From the NCBI RefSeq assembly GCF_001720165.1, contig NZ_MCRI01000020.1, positions 1-46,712 on the forward strand: a DNA stretch of 46,712 bases, read 5' to 3'. Every line of letters starts with the position of its first letter. Positions within the stretch are counted from its first letter, which is position 1. The notes beneath the pieces are model-generated. The model searched no databases. It was not told the DNA's origin and worked only from the letters and a program-made list of their open reading frames with translations. The DNA comes from Methylophaga muralis (GTDB taxonomy: Bacteria; Pseudomonadota; Gammaproteobacteria; Nitrosococcales; Methylophagaceae). Shown here one piece after another: positions 26,492 through 35,519 of the stretch. Both the position numbers and the translations under genes were made by a program.

Positions 26492-27477
26492 GCTACGCTT
26501 ATCAACTCAACAACGTCAAAGTGCATTACGGTAATCAGCTAGCCTTGGATATTGAACAACTCAATATCCCATTAAATGAATGTCTGGCCGTATTAGGCGA
26601 GAACGGCGCTGGCAAGTCCACTTTGTTTCATCTACTGGCATTATTACAACGACCGGATGCAGGGGATATGCTGGTCTTTGGTGATAATATCGCGACGTCA
26701 AAGACGCAGCATCGTCAGCGAATCGGTCTGGTAGATCAACATCCGTATATGCTTCCTGGCACAGTAACAGACAATATTCAATTGGCGCTGAAACTGCAGA
26801 AAGTCGATAAGTCATTGCATGCATCTCGACTGCAACAGGTTTTGGAAACCGTCAATTTGACCCGGCTGGCCGATCAATCCGCCAGCACGTTGTCAGGTGG
26901 TGAACAACGCCGTGTAGCCATCGCCAGGGTTTTGGCCTTTGAACCAGATATTCTGTTACTTGATGAACCGTTTGCTAACCTCGATAGCTTTCATCAACGG
27001 CAGCTTGAAGATGTAATTAATTGCTTAAACTCAGGTGGAAATCGTACGGTATTGTTTTCAACACATGATCGATTGCAGGCTTTGGCTATAACACCAAATG
27101 CCTTGCAGCTGGTAAGAGGAAAGCTGGTTTCCGCCCCACTACTGAATTTATTTCATGGTCATTATGATGGTGAAATATTTCACACCAACTCGCTTAAGAT
27201 CTTCGCAGCAGAAGGCTCTTCGTCCGCCAGACATATTGCCATTGATCCTCTGGCGATCACGGTTAGTACTCATGCCCACTCAGATAGCAGTGCTCGCAAT
27301 CAACTACCCGGCAGGCTTATCAGCATCAGCGAAGCCGACAAAGCCATCCGCTTGACCATTGATTGTGGTGATAAATTTGAAGTCATCATCAGCCGCCAGG
27401 CACTGTCCGCTTTAGAACTGTCAATCGGTCATTCTGTCTGGATAAGTTTTAAATCCACCGCTGTAACCTTAGTGTGA
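26488..27477 (+). CDS. tupC: Tungstate ABC transporter ATP-binding protein
   Basis: A 329-residue ATPase with Walker A GENGAGKSTL (about residue 36), Q-loop GLVDQHPYMLPG, signature LSGGEQRRVAIARVL, Walker B ILLLDEPFANLDSF and switch STHDR. Residues 245-329 form a C-terminal TOBE-like oxyanion-sensing domain (LPGRLISISEADKAIRLTI). Start overlaps tupB (ATGA). rpoN lies 86 bases downstream, where lptB is usually found; the TOBE tail and tupB partner rule out LptB. Confidence 0.82.
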   Translation: MSYAYQLNNVKVHYGNQLALDIEQLNIPLNECLAVLGENGAGKSTLFHLLALLQRPDAGDMLVFGDNIATSKTQHRQRIGLVDQHPYMLPGTVTDNIQLALKLQKVDKSLHASRLQQVLETVNLTRLADQSASTLSGGEQRRVAIARVLAFEPDILLLDEPFANLDSFHQRQLEDVINCLNSGGNRTVLFSTHDRLQALAITPNALQLVRGKLVSAPLLNLFHGHYDGEIFHTNSLKIFAAEGSSSARHIAIDPLAITVSTHAHSDSSARNQLPGRLISISEADKAIRLTIDCGDKFEVIISRQALSALELSIGHSVWISFKSTAVTLV

Positions 27478-27563
27478 TTTTTATTTTAGAAACACGTATA
27501 GGCAACGGCGCGACGATTGCGGTAACATAAACTCATGGTCACAACATTAAAACAAAAAATTAA

Positions 27564-29018
27564 GTGAAGCCCTCATTACAGCTACGCATTGGTCAGAGCC
27601 TGTCGATGACACCTCAGTTGCAACAAGCGATCCGTTTGTTGCAATTATCTTCGTTAGAGCTGCAGACTGAAATTCAGGAAGCGCTGGAAACCAACCCCCT
27701 GCTCGAAGTTGAGGAAGAATACGATTACGGTGAACCAGGCGTTGCTCGTCGCGATGAAGATAATGGTAGCCGCGAAATAAGTGAGCTGGAAAATACCGAT
27801 ATCCCTGAAGATCTGCCCGTAGATAGCAAATGGGAAGATACCTACGATAACACTCAAAGCATGAGCAGTTCCGGTCCATCCGGCGATAGTGATTATGAGC
27901 GTGATAATCAAGATGAGAGCAGCGATAGCCTGCAACAACATTTGCTCTGGCAAATGCGTCTCACCCCATTTACTGAAACTGAACAAGCTATTGCCACCAC
28001 CATCATTGATTCAATTGAAGATGATGGCTATTTAAAAACCACTCTGGAAGAAATTCAGCAAAGTCTTGGTGAAGAATTTGCTGAGGTAGAATTGGATGAA
28101 ATTGAAACTGTATTACATCGGATTCATCACTTTGATCCGGTTGGCGTCGGCGCCCGTGACCTACGCGAATGTCTGTTAATTCAACTGCGACTATATGAAT
28201 CCTCTGTCGCTCTGAAACATATTGAATTACTGACCGAGCTTATCGACAAACACCTGGATACACTCGCCAAACGTGATTACGCTCAGATAAAACGCATGCT
28301 GAAAGTCAGTGATGATGAGTTAACCGATCTGGTCCGTTCAATTCAATTGCTCAATCCGCGTCCTGGCAGTAGTATTCAAACTGAAAAAACCGAATATATC
28401 GTGCCGGATGTTTATGCGATAAAAGTGAATGGAAAATGGCAGTTATCACTTAACCCGGACAATGCACCAAAACTGCAAATTGCCGAGCATTACGCCTCAC
28501 TAATTAACCGGGCAGATAGCAGTGAAGAAAATACCTATCTGAAAAACAACCTGCAGGAAGCACGCTGGTTTCTGAAAAGCTTACAAAGTCGTAATGAGAC
28601 CCTATTGAAGGTCACCCAAGCCATTGTTGAACGGCAAAGAGACTTTCTTGACCATGGCGAAGAAGCGATGAAACCGTTGGTGTTAGCCGATATCGCTGAG
28701 ACAGTGGAAATGCATGAATCCACTATTTCCCGTGTCACCACACGTAAATATCTGCATACTCCGCGCGGCATTTTTGAATTGAAATTCTTTTTCTCCAGCC
28801 ATGTCGGCACTGAAAGCGGCGGGGAATGTTCAGCTACAGCCATTCGCGCGATCATAAAAAAACTGGTCGCGGCAGAAAACCCAAGAAAACCCCTGAGTGA
28901 CAGCAAAATTGCTGATATTCTCGGAGAACAGGGCATTAATGTCGCTCGCCGTACCATTGCAAAGTACCGCGAAACGTTAGCGATAGCGCCCTCAAATGAG
29001 CGTAAGCGACTGGTGTAA
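27564..29018 (+). CDS. rpoN: RNA polymerase sigma-54 factor
   Basis: A 484-residue sigma factor. Region I is the Gln/Leu-rich LRIGQSLSMTPQLQQAIRLLQLSSLELQ with LETNPLLE. An acidic region II (about 55-115) follows, then the core-binding domain and the DNA-binding domain with the helix-turn-helix at EMHESTISRVTTRKYLHTPRG. The RpoN box reads ARRTIAKYRE near residue 465, with NVARRTIAKYRETLAI intact. GTG start at 27564, with no strong ribosome site. The hpf and ptsN genes follow in the usual order. Sigma-54 is the predicted reader of the promoter at 1887. Confidence 0.96.
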   Translation: MKPSLQLRIGQSLSMTPQLQQAIRLLQLSSLELQTEIQEALETNPLLEVEEEYDYGEPGVARRDEDNGSREISELENTDIPEDLPVDSKWEDTYDNTQSMSSSGPSGDSDYERDNQDESSDSLQQHLLWQMRLTPFTETEQAIATTIIDSIEDDGYLKTTLEEIQQSLGEEFAEVELDEIETVLHRIHHFDPVGVGARDLRECLLIQLRLYESSVALKHIELLTELIDKHLDTLAKRDYAQIKRMLKVSDDELTDLVRSIQLLNPRPGSSIQTEKTEYIVPDVYAIKVNGKWQLSLNPDNAPKLQIAEHYASLINRADSSEENTYLKNNLQEARWFLKSLQSRNETLLKVTQAIVERQRDFLDHGEEAMKPLVLADIAETVEMHESTISRVTTRKYLHTPRGIFELKFFFSSHVGTESGGECSATAIRAIIKKLVAAENPRKPLSDSKIADILGEQGINVARRTIAKYRETLAIAPSNERKRLV

Positions 29019-29053
29019 CGCCAGTTTTAGTCCACCAACAGGAGCAATGCATT

Positions 29054-29380
29054 ATGCAATTAAATCTAAGCGGACAACATATCGATATCACTGACAGCCT
29101 TCGGGATCATGTCAATAAAAAATTCGAGAAACTTACTCGTCATTTTGATCATATGACTAACGTGCATGTGGTGCTATCTGTTGAAAAACTACGGCAGAAA
29201 GCTGAAGCAACCGTGCATGCCAGTGGAGCAGACTTATTTGCTTCTGATGAGCAGGAAAATATGTATACCGCTATTGAAAATCTGGTTGCCAAACTGGATC
29301 GACAAATCATTAAACACAAAGATAAAATCACCAACCACCATCAAGCCGATGGTGCTATTCAAAAACATAACGCTAGTTAA
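29054..29380 (+). CDS. hpf: Ribosome hibernation promoting factor (short form)
   Basis: A 108-residue HPF/YfiA-type protein. QLNLSGQHIDITDSLRDHVNKKFEKLTRHFDH opens the beta-alpha-beta fold, and the basic stretch KLDRQIIKHKDKITNHH follows. It lacks the C-terminal dimerisation domain of long HPF, so it belongs to the gammaproteobacterial short class that dimerises 70S ribosomes with RMF. AGGAG precedes the ATG. It lies between rpoN and ptsN as in many proteobacteria. Confidence 0.92.
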   Translation: MQLNLSGQHIDITDSLRDHVNKKFEKLTRHFDHMTNVHVVLSVEKLRQKAEATVHASGADLFASDEQENMYTAIENLVAKLDRQIIKHKDKITNHHQADGAIQKHNAS

Positions 29381-29395
29381 GGGGCGGGATTTTTC

Positions 29396-29857
29396 ATGCT
29401 TATCGCTGCACTGCTCGTAAATGCCGACAACATCAGTTTTCACGATGAAGCCACCAGTAAAAAACGGGTGATCGAAAATCTCAGTCGTATGCTGGCAGCC
29501 AATACCAGTGCAGCGACAGCTGAAAAAATCTTTCAAGTACTGCTCGAACGCGAGCGTTTGGGCAGTACCGGTTTAGGCAAGGGCGTGGCAATTCCCCACG
29601 CCCGAGTCCCGGACCTCACTCATACCGTCGCCGCCATGTTAACTCTGGAAACCCCCATCGATTTTGAGTCGGCTGATAGCAAACCAATTGATATCGCATT
29701 TGGTTTATTAGTGCCCGAAGATGATACCGAACATCATCTGCAACACCTCTCTCGGCTGGTGACGTTGTTTCGTGATGAAGATATCTGCAGCCGTATTCGT
29801 CAGGCTTCAAGCGCCGACGCCATTTTTGAATTATTGCTCTCGATCGACGAAGAATAA
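29396..29857 (+). CDS. ptsN: Nitrogen-regulatory PTS IIA component (EIIA-Ntr)
   Basis: A 153-residue EIIA of the fructose/Ntr class. The phosphorylated histidine is in LGKGVAIPHARVP near residue 68, within the motif GxAxPHxR. LLVPEDDTEHHLQHLSRLV is typical. In the PTS-Ntr, phosphorylation state of this protein regulates potassium and nitrogen functions; it carries no sugar. Its donor chain (EI, HPr) is encoded just downstream. Start ATG 29396 behind AAGGGGCGGG. Confidence 0.92.
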   Translation: MLIAALLVNADNISFHDEATSKKRVIENLSRMLAANTSAATAEKIFQVLLERERLGSTGLGKGVAIPHARVPDLTHTVAAMLTLETPIDFESADSKPIDIAFGLLVPEDDTEHHLQHLSRLVTLFRDEDICSRIRQASSADAIFELLLSIDEE

Positions 29858-29864
29858 TCTATCC

Positions 29865-30389
29865 ATGTCTTTGCCAACAGCCATTGAGCGTCATCATGGC
29901 GTTATGCTCAATTATCGAGGTAAAGGCTTACTCATCTGTGGTGAAGCGGGAATTGGTAAAAGCAGTCTCGCACTTGAATTAATTCATCACGGGGCAATAC
30001 TGATTGCTGATGATGTGGTGGATTTTTCCATTGAAACTGACCAACTTGTCGCACATTGCCCTGAAAGTCTTACAGGCTTGTTGCACACCCGAGAGTTGGG
30101 TCTGCTGGATATCCGCAGGATCTGTGAACAAAATAGTTGGCAAGCCAGTTCATCCGTTGATTTATGTATAGAACTCACACAACAAAATCAATTACCAGCT
30201 AGCCTTAGCACCCCATATTTATCTAAAGAAATTCTAGGTAAACCCTTGGTTATGCTGTCCTTAGTCGTGAATAACCCTGCTTCATTAAAAAACCGCATTG
30301 ATAGTTGGTTAACTATGTATGAAAGCCAGGCAAACAGTATTGAAAACCTGCAACTTTGGCAGTTAGGGAAATTGCGTTTTTCAGCATAG
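29865..30389 (+). CDS. hprK: HPr kinase/phosphorylase, short proteobacterial form
   Basis: A 174-residue protein equal to the C-terminal catalytic domain of HprK. Walker A is CGEAGIGKSSLALELI near residue 24. The acidic DDVVDF follows, and TRELGLLDIRRIC corresponds to the HprK signature. The N-terminal domain of Gram-positive HprK (about 130 residues) is absent, as in many proteobacterial versions. I chose ATG 29865, 5 bases after the ptsN stop; the frame upstream overlaps ptsN. Its target Ser46 is present in the HPr encoded two genes downstream. Confidence 0.85.
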   Translation: MSLPTAIERHHGVMLNYRGKGLLICGEAGIGKSSLALELIHHGAILIADDVVDFSIETDQLVAHCPESLTGLLHTRELGLLDIRRICEQNSWQASSSVDLCIELTQQNQLPASLSTPYLSKEILGKPLVMLSLVVNNPASLKNRIDSWLTMYESQANSIENLQLWQLGKLRFSA

Positions 30390-30478
30390 AATTTGCCTAT
30401 AACGCTGATATCCATTACATTCATTGGCGGTAAACTGCCCTTCCAGTCCGACTTTTACTGGTGACCAAGAGAAGCATA

Positions 30479-30883
30479 ATGACAGTAGGTATTTTAATCG
30501 TTTCGCATAACCATATCGGCACCGAGCTGATTAACACGGCAAGACAAATGTTGTCTTGCTGTCCATTGCCTACCAAAGTTATCTCTATCGAGGTAAAAGA
30601 TAATCCTGATGCGATTCGCAAGCAGCTTGATGGTGAATTAATTGGACTGGATCAAGGCAATGGCATTTTAATTTTGACCGATATGTTTGGCTCAACCCCG
30701 AGTAATATCGCCTGTGCGGTCTCAGATCGCGAAGACATAAGAATAGTTTCAGGGCTCAATCTTCCCATGTTAATCCGTGTTTTAAACTATCCAACTTTAA
30801 CTCTTGATGAGCTTGAAAACAAAGCGGTAAGCGGTGGTCAAGAAGGCATTGTGCGTTGTCACCACTCAGGATACCGTCCATGA
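30479..30883 (+). CDS. PTS EIIA component, mannose family
   Basis: A 134-residue EIIA-Man domain. VGILIVSHNHIGTELINTA carries the phosphorylatable histidine near residue 9-11, and ILTDMFGSTPSNIACAV matches the family D-x-x-G-(G/S)-(S/T)-P motif. No EIIB, IIC or IID is encoded, so the role is regulatory. ATG 30479 follows AAGAGAAG, and a longer frame from GTG 30461 is unlikely. Its stop overlaps the HPr start (ATGA). The same domain forms the N-terminus of DhaM, so phosphate transfer to DhaL is a possibility. In many proteobacteria rapZ sits between hprK and this gene; here only 89 bases do. Confidence 0.87.
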   Translation: MTVGILIVSHNHIGTELINTARQMLSCCPLPTKVISIEVKDNPDAIRKQLDGELIGLDQGNGILILTDMFGSTPSNIACAVSDREDIRIVSGLNLPMLIRVLNYPTLTLDELENKAVSGGQEGIVRCHHSGYRP

Positions 30884-31152
30884 AACACGAACAGACATTT
30901 ACCATCATTAACCGCTTGGGTTTGCATGCCCGTGCCGCAGCTAAATTTGTTACCACGGCCTCTCAGTTCAATGCAGATATTCACGTCTCGCGAGATAGTC
31001 GTCAGGTAAACGGCAAAAGCATTATGGGTGTGATGATGCTAGCAGCCGCTAAAGGAACAGAGATAGAGGTCACTGCGGAAGGCGATGATGCAGAATCAGC
31101 CTTACAAGCAATCGGCGAATTGATTGCTAATTTCTTTGGGGAAGGTCAATGA
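30880..31152 (+). CDS. ptsH: Phosphocarrier protein HPr / NPr
   Basis: A 90-residue HPr. The active His15 lies in NRLGLHARAAAKFV. The regulatory serine (Ser46 region) lies in VNGKSIMGVMMLAAAKGTEI, intact as a target for the HprK encoded upstream. Start ATG 30880 overlaps the EIIA stop; a longer TTG frame is not credible. Its own stop overlaps the ptsI start. It relays phosphate from EI to EIIA-Ntr and EIIA-Man. Confidence 0.92.
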   Translation: MKHEQTFTIINRLGLHARAAAKFVTTASQFNADIHVSRDSRQVNGKSIMGVMMLAAAKGTEIEVTAEGDDAESALQAIGELIANFFGEGQ

Positions 31153-32957
31153 CGCTCGAGCTCCAGGGAATTGGTGTTTCTCGAGGCATTGCTATCGGAC
31201 GTGCCCATATACTGTTTCACAATCAGCCAGATGTTCGCGAATATCTGATTCCAGCATTTTCAATTGAGCAGGAAGTTGAACGCCTGCTGGATGCGATTGA
31301 ACAGGCCAAGCAACAACTTAAATCCATCCGCAATCATATCCCGGCAAATGCACCGGCGGATGTGACATCCTTTATTGATACACATATTCTGATGCTCAAT
31401 GACTCATCATTGACCAAAGTACCGGTCGATATGATCCGCCAGCGTCGTTGTAATGCTGAGTGGGCATTACAATTGCAACGTGATGCACTGATCAACGTTT
31501 TCAATGAAATGGACGATCCTTATCTGCGGACCCGTCGTGATGACGTCGATCATGTGGTCAATCGTATCCATCGAATTCTGGCCGATCAGGAAGTGGCTGA
31601 TCATGAAATTGCTGATGGACGGCTAAAAGGCCACATCATCATAGCTGAGGATCTGACCCCAGCCGATACTGTGTTGATGCAGCATCAAGGAATTGCTGCC
31701 TTTGTCACCGAACATGGTGGTGCTACATCACATACGACCATTTTGGCGAGAAGCCTGGGCATTCCAGCGATAGTCGGTGTGGAATCGGTCCGTCGTTATG
31801 TACAGGATAACGAGCCTCTAATCATCGATGGTGAAGCCGGCATTATGATTGCCGGCGCTGACGAAAGTACCCTCAAAGAATATCAACAGCGGCGTATTGC
31901 CTTCGATGAACACATTTCATCATTAAGCCGCTATAAATCCCAACCTACCCGTACCCGTGATGGCAAAACCATCACCTTGTTGGCAAACGCCGAATTACCT
32001 GAAGACATTACCACCATCAGTAATGCCGGCGCGCAAGGTATTGGATTGTATCGAACTGAATTTCTCTACATGAACCGGCTGGCTCCACCAGAAGAGGAAG
32101 AGCAGCTCGCGGCTTATCGCGATGTTGTTGAGGGCATGAATAACCAACCGGTGACCATTCGCACCTTTGACTTAGGTGCAGACAAAACCGTTGATGGCGG
32201 CCGCCACCTCACCCAAACAGTAGTTACCAATCCGGCTTTGGGCTTGAGGGCTATTCGATTATGCCTGACACAACCCGCTATGTTCCGTACACAGTTAAGG
32301 GCGATTTTACGTGCATCGGCCTACGGCAAAATTAAAATCATGTTCCCAATGATCTCCACCATGCATGAATTATTGCAGGCGCGAAATTTACTGGAGCAAT
32401 GTAAACTCGAACTGGACAAAGAAGGCATGGAATATGATCGGCAGGTAGAAATCGGCGCGATGATTGAAATCCCTGCCAGCGCCGTTTGTGCTGAGATGTT
32501 CGCTCGTCACGTTGATTTTCTGTCTATCGGTACCAACGATTTGATTCAATACACTCTGGCAATTGACCGTATTGATGACACGGTCAACTACCTTTATGAC
32601 CCGTTGCATCCAGCCGTTTTACGCTTAATTCATATGACGCTTGAAGCGGGCAGAAAATTTAATGTGCCGGTATCCATGTGCGGTGAAATGGCGGGTGATC
32701 CTCGCTATACGCGTTTATTGCTGGCGATGGGACTGGAACATTTCAGTATGCATCCAAATGCCTTGCTGGAAATCAAACAGATCATCAACGAAACCGATCT
32801 AAGTTTACTACCGGCAAATACACTCAGCATCATGGAAGTTTCTGATGCGTTGGAAGCCGATATGTTGCTTGAGCAGATCAACGCACCAATCATCATTAAG
32901 ATTTGTTTATCTTTCGGGTTTTTAATCCGGACAGATAAACGGATCCTAATAATTTAA
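31149..32957 (+). CDS. ptsI: Phosphoenolpyruvate-protein phosphotransferase (enzyme I)
   Basis: A 602-residue enzyme I. The phosphohistidine motif is TEHGGATSHTTILARSLGIPAIVG near residue 190. The PEP-binding TIM barrel contains GIGLYRTEFLYMNR, TIRTFDLGADKT, FMPM-like MFPMIS and the Cys-containing VPVSMCGEMAGDP. Without a GAF domain it is PtsI-like rather than PtsP-like. The last ~22 residues (after LLEQINA) look unlike family tails: they are hydrophobic and are encoded by a stretch containing an 8-bp inverted repeat (32905-32940), so the natural stop may have been lost. It starts the PTS relay from PEP. Confidence 0.9.
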   Translation: MTLELQGIGVSRGIAIGRAHILFHNQPDVREYLIPAFSIEQEVERLLDAIEQAKQQLKSIRNHIPANAPADVTSFIDTHILMLNDSSLTKVPVDMIRQRRCNAEWALQLQRDALINVFNEMDDPYLRTRRDDVDHVVNRIHRILADQEVADHEIADGRLKGHIIIAEDLTPADTVLMQHQGIAAFVTEHGGATSHTTILARSLGIPAIVGVESVRRYVQDNEPLIIDGEAGIMIAGADESTLKEYQQRRIAFDEHISSLSRYKSQPTRTRDGKTITLLANAELPEDITTISNAGAQGIGLYRTEFLYMNRLAPPEEEEQLAAYRDVVEGMNNQPVTIRTFDLGADKTVDGGRHLTQTVVTNPALGLRAIRLCLTQPAMFRTQLRAILRASAYGKIKIMFPMISTMHELLQARNLLEQCKLELDKEGMEYDRQVEIGAMIEIPASAVCAEMFARHVDFLSIGTNDLIQYTLAIDRIDDTVNYLYDPLHPAVLRLIHMTLEAGRKFNVPVSMCGEMAGDPRYTRLLLAMGLEHFSMHPNALLEIKQIINETDLSLLPANTLSIMEVSDALEADMLLEQINAPIIIKICLSFGFLIRTDKRILII

Positions 32958-33041
32958 AGCTATCCACTACCAGACAAGCAGGCTAAAATACAGCCTGAAA
33001 ATCACCCCCCCTTCAAGTACCGACGCCCTCTGGAGCCGGAT

Positions 33042-34400
33042 ATGTCTGAGCTGGACCGACATCGCAGTCTCAATCACTCGCTGAATGCGTTTTCCGAAGC
33101 GCTTAAAAGTGGACGCTTCGTCAGAATGCGCCGCTTATTAGCCAGCTTACATCCCGCTGAAACAGCTCATTTACTGGAATCTTTGCCACCAGCAGAGCGT
33201 CAGGTTTGCTGGCCAATCATCAATCCCGAGTTACGCGGTGAAGTGCTTTCCTATATTCGTGAAGATGTTCGTACCGGTCTGATGACCGGCATGGATACCG
33301 CTGACTTATTAAGCGCGACAGAAGATCTCGATACCGATGACGTCGCTGACATTCTGCAGGATCTACCCGGTCACGTGATGCAGGAAGTGTTGCGAGCCAT
33401 GGACTCGCAGCGTCGTCGTCGTGTAGAAGCTATTCTGGCCTTTGAGGAAGATACTGCCGGTGGTTTGATGAACACCGATGTGGTCACGGTGCGTTCGGAC
33501 ATAACCCTTGAAGTGGTTTTACGTTATCTGCGAATGTACGGTGAATTACCGGAAAATACTGACAGCTTGTACGTTGTTGATCATCAGGATAAATATCTCG
33601 GCACGTTGCGATTGTCCCAAGTTGTTAGCCGCAGTCGATCTCTTACCGTTCGTGAAGCGATGTCGCATCAGGTCGAAGCTATTCCGGCGAATATGTCGGA
33701 TCACGATGTTGCGCATCGATTTGAAAAACACGATCTGCTTTCCGCCCCAGTCGTCGATAAAGATAATCACCTGCTAGGTCGGATTACTATCGATGACGTG
33801 GTAGACGTTATCCGTGATGAAGCCGAGCACTCTTTTTTGAGCATGGCCGGTTTAAGTGAAGATGAAGATACCTTTGCTCCTGTCAAAAAAAGTATCCATC
33901 GCCGCTCGGTTTGGCTAGGAATTAATCTGATCACCGCTTTTTTAGCGGCAGGAGTTATTGGGCTGTTTGATACCACGATCGAAAAACTGGTGGCATTAGC
34001 TGTATTGATGCCAATAGTTGCCAGTATGGGCGGTATTGCTGGCAGTCAGACTTTGACACTGGTCATTCGCTCAATGGCTTTGGGTCAACTGAATGATAAA
34101 AACCAACGCTGGTTATTACGTAAAGAATTTCTGGTGGGGATGGCTAATGGTGTCATTTGGGCTTTTGTTATCGCCTTTATGACCTACCTTTGGTTTGGTA
34201 ATTTTTTACTGGGCGTTATGATCGGTGCGGCCATTATTGTTAATATGACAGCTGCAGCCATCGCAGGCGTCACGATCCCTTTGGGATTAAAACGTATCGG
34301 TATTGATCCGGCTTTATCCGGCAGCGTGTTATTAACCACTGTCACCGATGTGGTTGGATTTATGGCTTTCCTTGGATTTGCTACTCTGTTTATCGTTTAA
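33042..34400 (+). CDS. mgtE: Magnesium transporter MgtE
   Basis: A 452-residue Mg2+ channel. The N-domain superhelix (about 1-130, with [22 protein letters not shown]) is followed by two CBS domains (about 135-255, [21 protein letters not shown] and [17 protein letters not shown]). Five membrane helices follow from residue 285. Pore-lining [22 protein letters not shown] is the family signature. The Mg-sensing N and CBS domains close the pore at high Mg2+. ATG 33042 follows GGAG with a normal gap. No sign of shared transcription with ptsI. Confidence 0.94.
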   Translation: MSELDRHRSLNHSLNAFSEALKSGRFVRMRRLLASLHPAETAHLLESLPPAERQVCWPIINPELRGEVLSYIREDVRTGLMTGMDTADLLSATEDLDTDDVADILQDLPGHVMQEVLRAMDSQRRRRVEAILAFEEDTAGGLMNTDVVTVRSDITLEVVLRYLRMYGELPENTDSLYVVDHQDKYLGTLRLSQVVSRSRSLTVREAMSHQVEAIPANMSDHDVAHRFEKHDLLSAPVVDKDNHLLGRITIDDVVDVIRDEAEHSFLSMAGLSEDEDTFAPVKKSIHRRSVWLGINLITAFLAAGVIGLFDTTIEKLVALAVLMPIVASMGGIAGSQTLTLVIRSMALGQLNDKNQRWLLRKEFLVGMANGVIWAFVIAFMTYLWFGNFLLGVMIGAAIIVNMTAAAIAGVTIPLGLKRIGIDPALSGSVLLTTVTDVVGFMAFLGFATLFIV

Positions 34401-34413
34401 CTCGGATTTTATT

Positions 34414-35511
34414 ATGTCAGGCAACAGTTTTGGAAAACTCTTTACCGTCACCACCTTTGGCGAAAGTCACGGCACAGCGCTGGGCTGCATTGTGGATGGC
34501 TGTCCTCCAGGACTGGAATTGTCTGAAGCGGATCTGCAAGGCGATCTGGATCGTCGACGTCCCGGCAAAAGCCGCCATGAAACCCAGCGTCGCGAACCCG
34601 ATCAGGTCAAAATCCTCTCAGGCATTTTTGAAGGTAAAACCACCGGCACACCGATTGGTTTATTGATTGAAAACGTTGATCAACGCTCAAAAGATTACGG
34701 CAATATTGCAGAGCAGTTTCGCCCAGCACATGCCGATTACGCCTATCAACATAAATACGGATTTCGTGACTATCGTGGTGGTGGTCGCTCATCTGCACGT
34801 GAAACCGCCATGCGTGTCGCAGCAGGCGGGATTGCTAAAAAATTCCTCAAGCAACGTTATGGCATCGAAATACTGGGTTATCTGAGCCAACTTGGCCCGA
34901 TCAAAGCGGAAATAATGGATTGGACCCATATCGAAAATAGTCTGTTTTTCAATCCGGATCCAAACATTGAAAGTCAGTTGGAAGACTATATGGACGCCTT
35001 ACGCAAGGAAGGTAATTCAATTGGTGCACGTATTAACGTAATTGCCCGTCATGTTCCGCCAGGTTTGGGAGAACCGATTTTTGACCGGCTGGATGCTGAT
35101 ATTGCCCATGCGATGATGAGCATTAATGCGGTAAAAGGTGTGGAAATCGGTGCCGGATTTGACTCTGTCACTCAGAAAGGCACAGAACATCGTGATGAAA
35201 TGACCCCGCAAGGTTTTTTAAGTAATCACGCAGGTGGCACTTTAGGAGGTATTTCCAGCGGACAAGACCTACTGGTGAGTATGGCCCTTAAACCCACATC
35301 CAGCCTGCGTCTCCCTGGTAGAAGTATCAATACACGTGGTGAACCCATAGAAGTCGTAACCCACGGTCGACATGATCCCTGCGTCGGTATTCGTGCCACA
35401 CCTATTGCAGAAGCCATGCTGGCATTGGTATTAATGGATCATGTGTTGCGTCATCGCGCGCAGAATATGGATGTAACTACCGACACTCCTATCATTCCGG
35501 CGCAAGCCTGA
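34414..35511 (+). CDS. aroC: Chorismate synthase
   Basis: A 365-residue FMN-dependent enzyme making chorismate from EPSP. Signatures are [18 protein letters not shown] at the start, [10 protein letters not shown], the [19 protein letters not shown] segment, [37 protein letters not shown] and [22 protein letters not shown] chose ATG 34414; the frame runs upstream into mgtE without a better start. It lies 13 bases after the mgtE stop, and an MFS gene follows after 8 bases. Confidence 0.96.
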   Translation: MSGNSFGKLFTVTTFGESHGTALGCIVDGCPPGLELSEADLQGDLDRRRPGKSRHETQRREPDQVKILSGIFEGKTTGTPIGLLIENVDQRSKDYGNIAEQFRPAHADYAYQHKYGFRDYRGGGRSSARETAMRVAAGGIAKKFLKQRYGIEILGYLSQLGPIKAEIMDWTHIENSLFFNPDPNIESQLEDYMDALRKEGNSIGARINVIARHVPPGLGEPIFDRLDADIAHAMMSINAVKGVEIGAGFDSVTQKGTEHRDEMTPQGFLSNHAGGTLGGISSGQDLLVSMALKPTSSLRLPGRSINTRGEPIEVVTHGRHDPCVGIRATPIAEAMLALVLMDHVLRHRAQNMDVTTDTPIIPAQA

Positions 35512-35519
35512 TCTGATCC

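Noticed and set aside
26488-27477. LptB as the ATPase upstream of rpoN
   Set aside because: The protein has a C-terminal TOBE-like domain and overlaps a TupB-type permease gene, which fits TupC and not LptB.
27654-27986. Minus-strand frame resembling a membrane protein opposite rpoN
   Set aside because: It is the shadow of the acidic, Gln/Leu-rich region of rpoN; the opposite strand of such sequence reads as hydrophobic codons.
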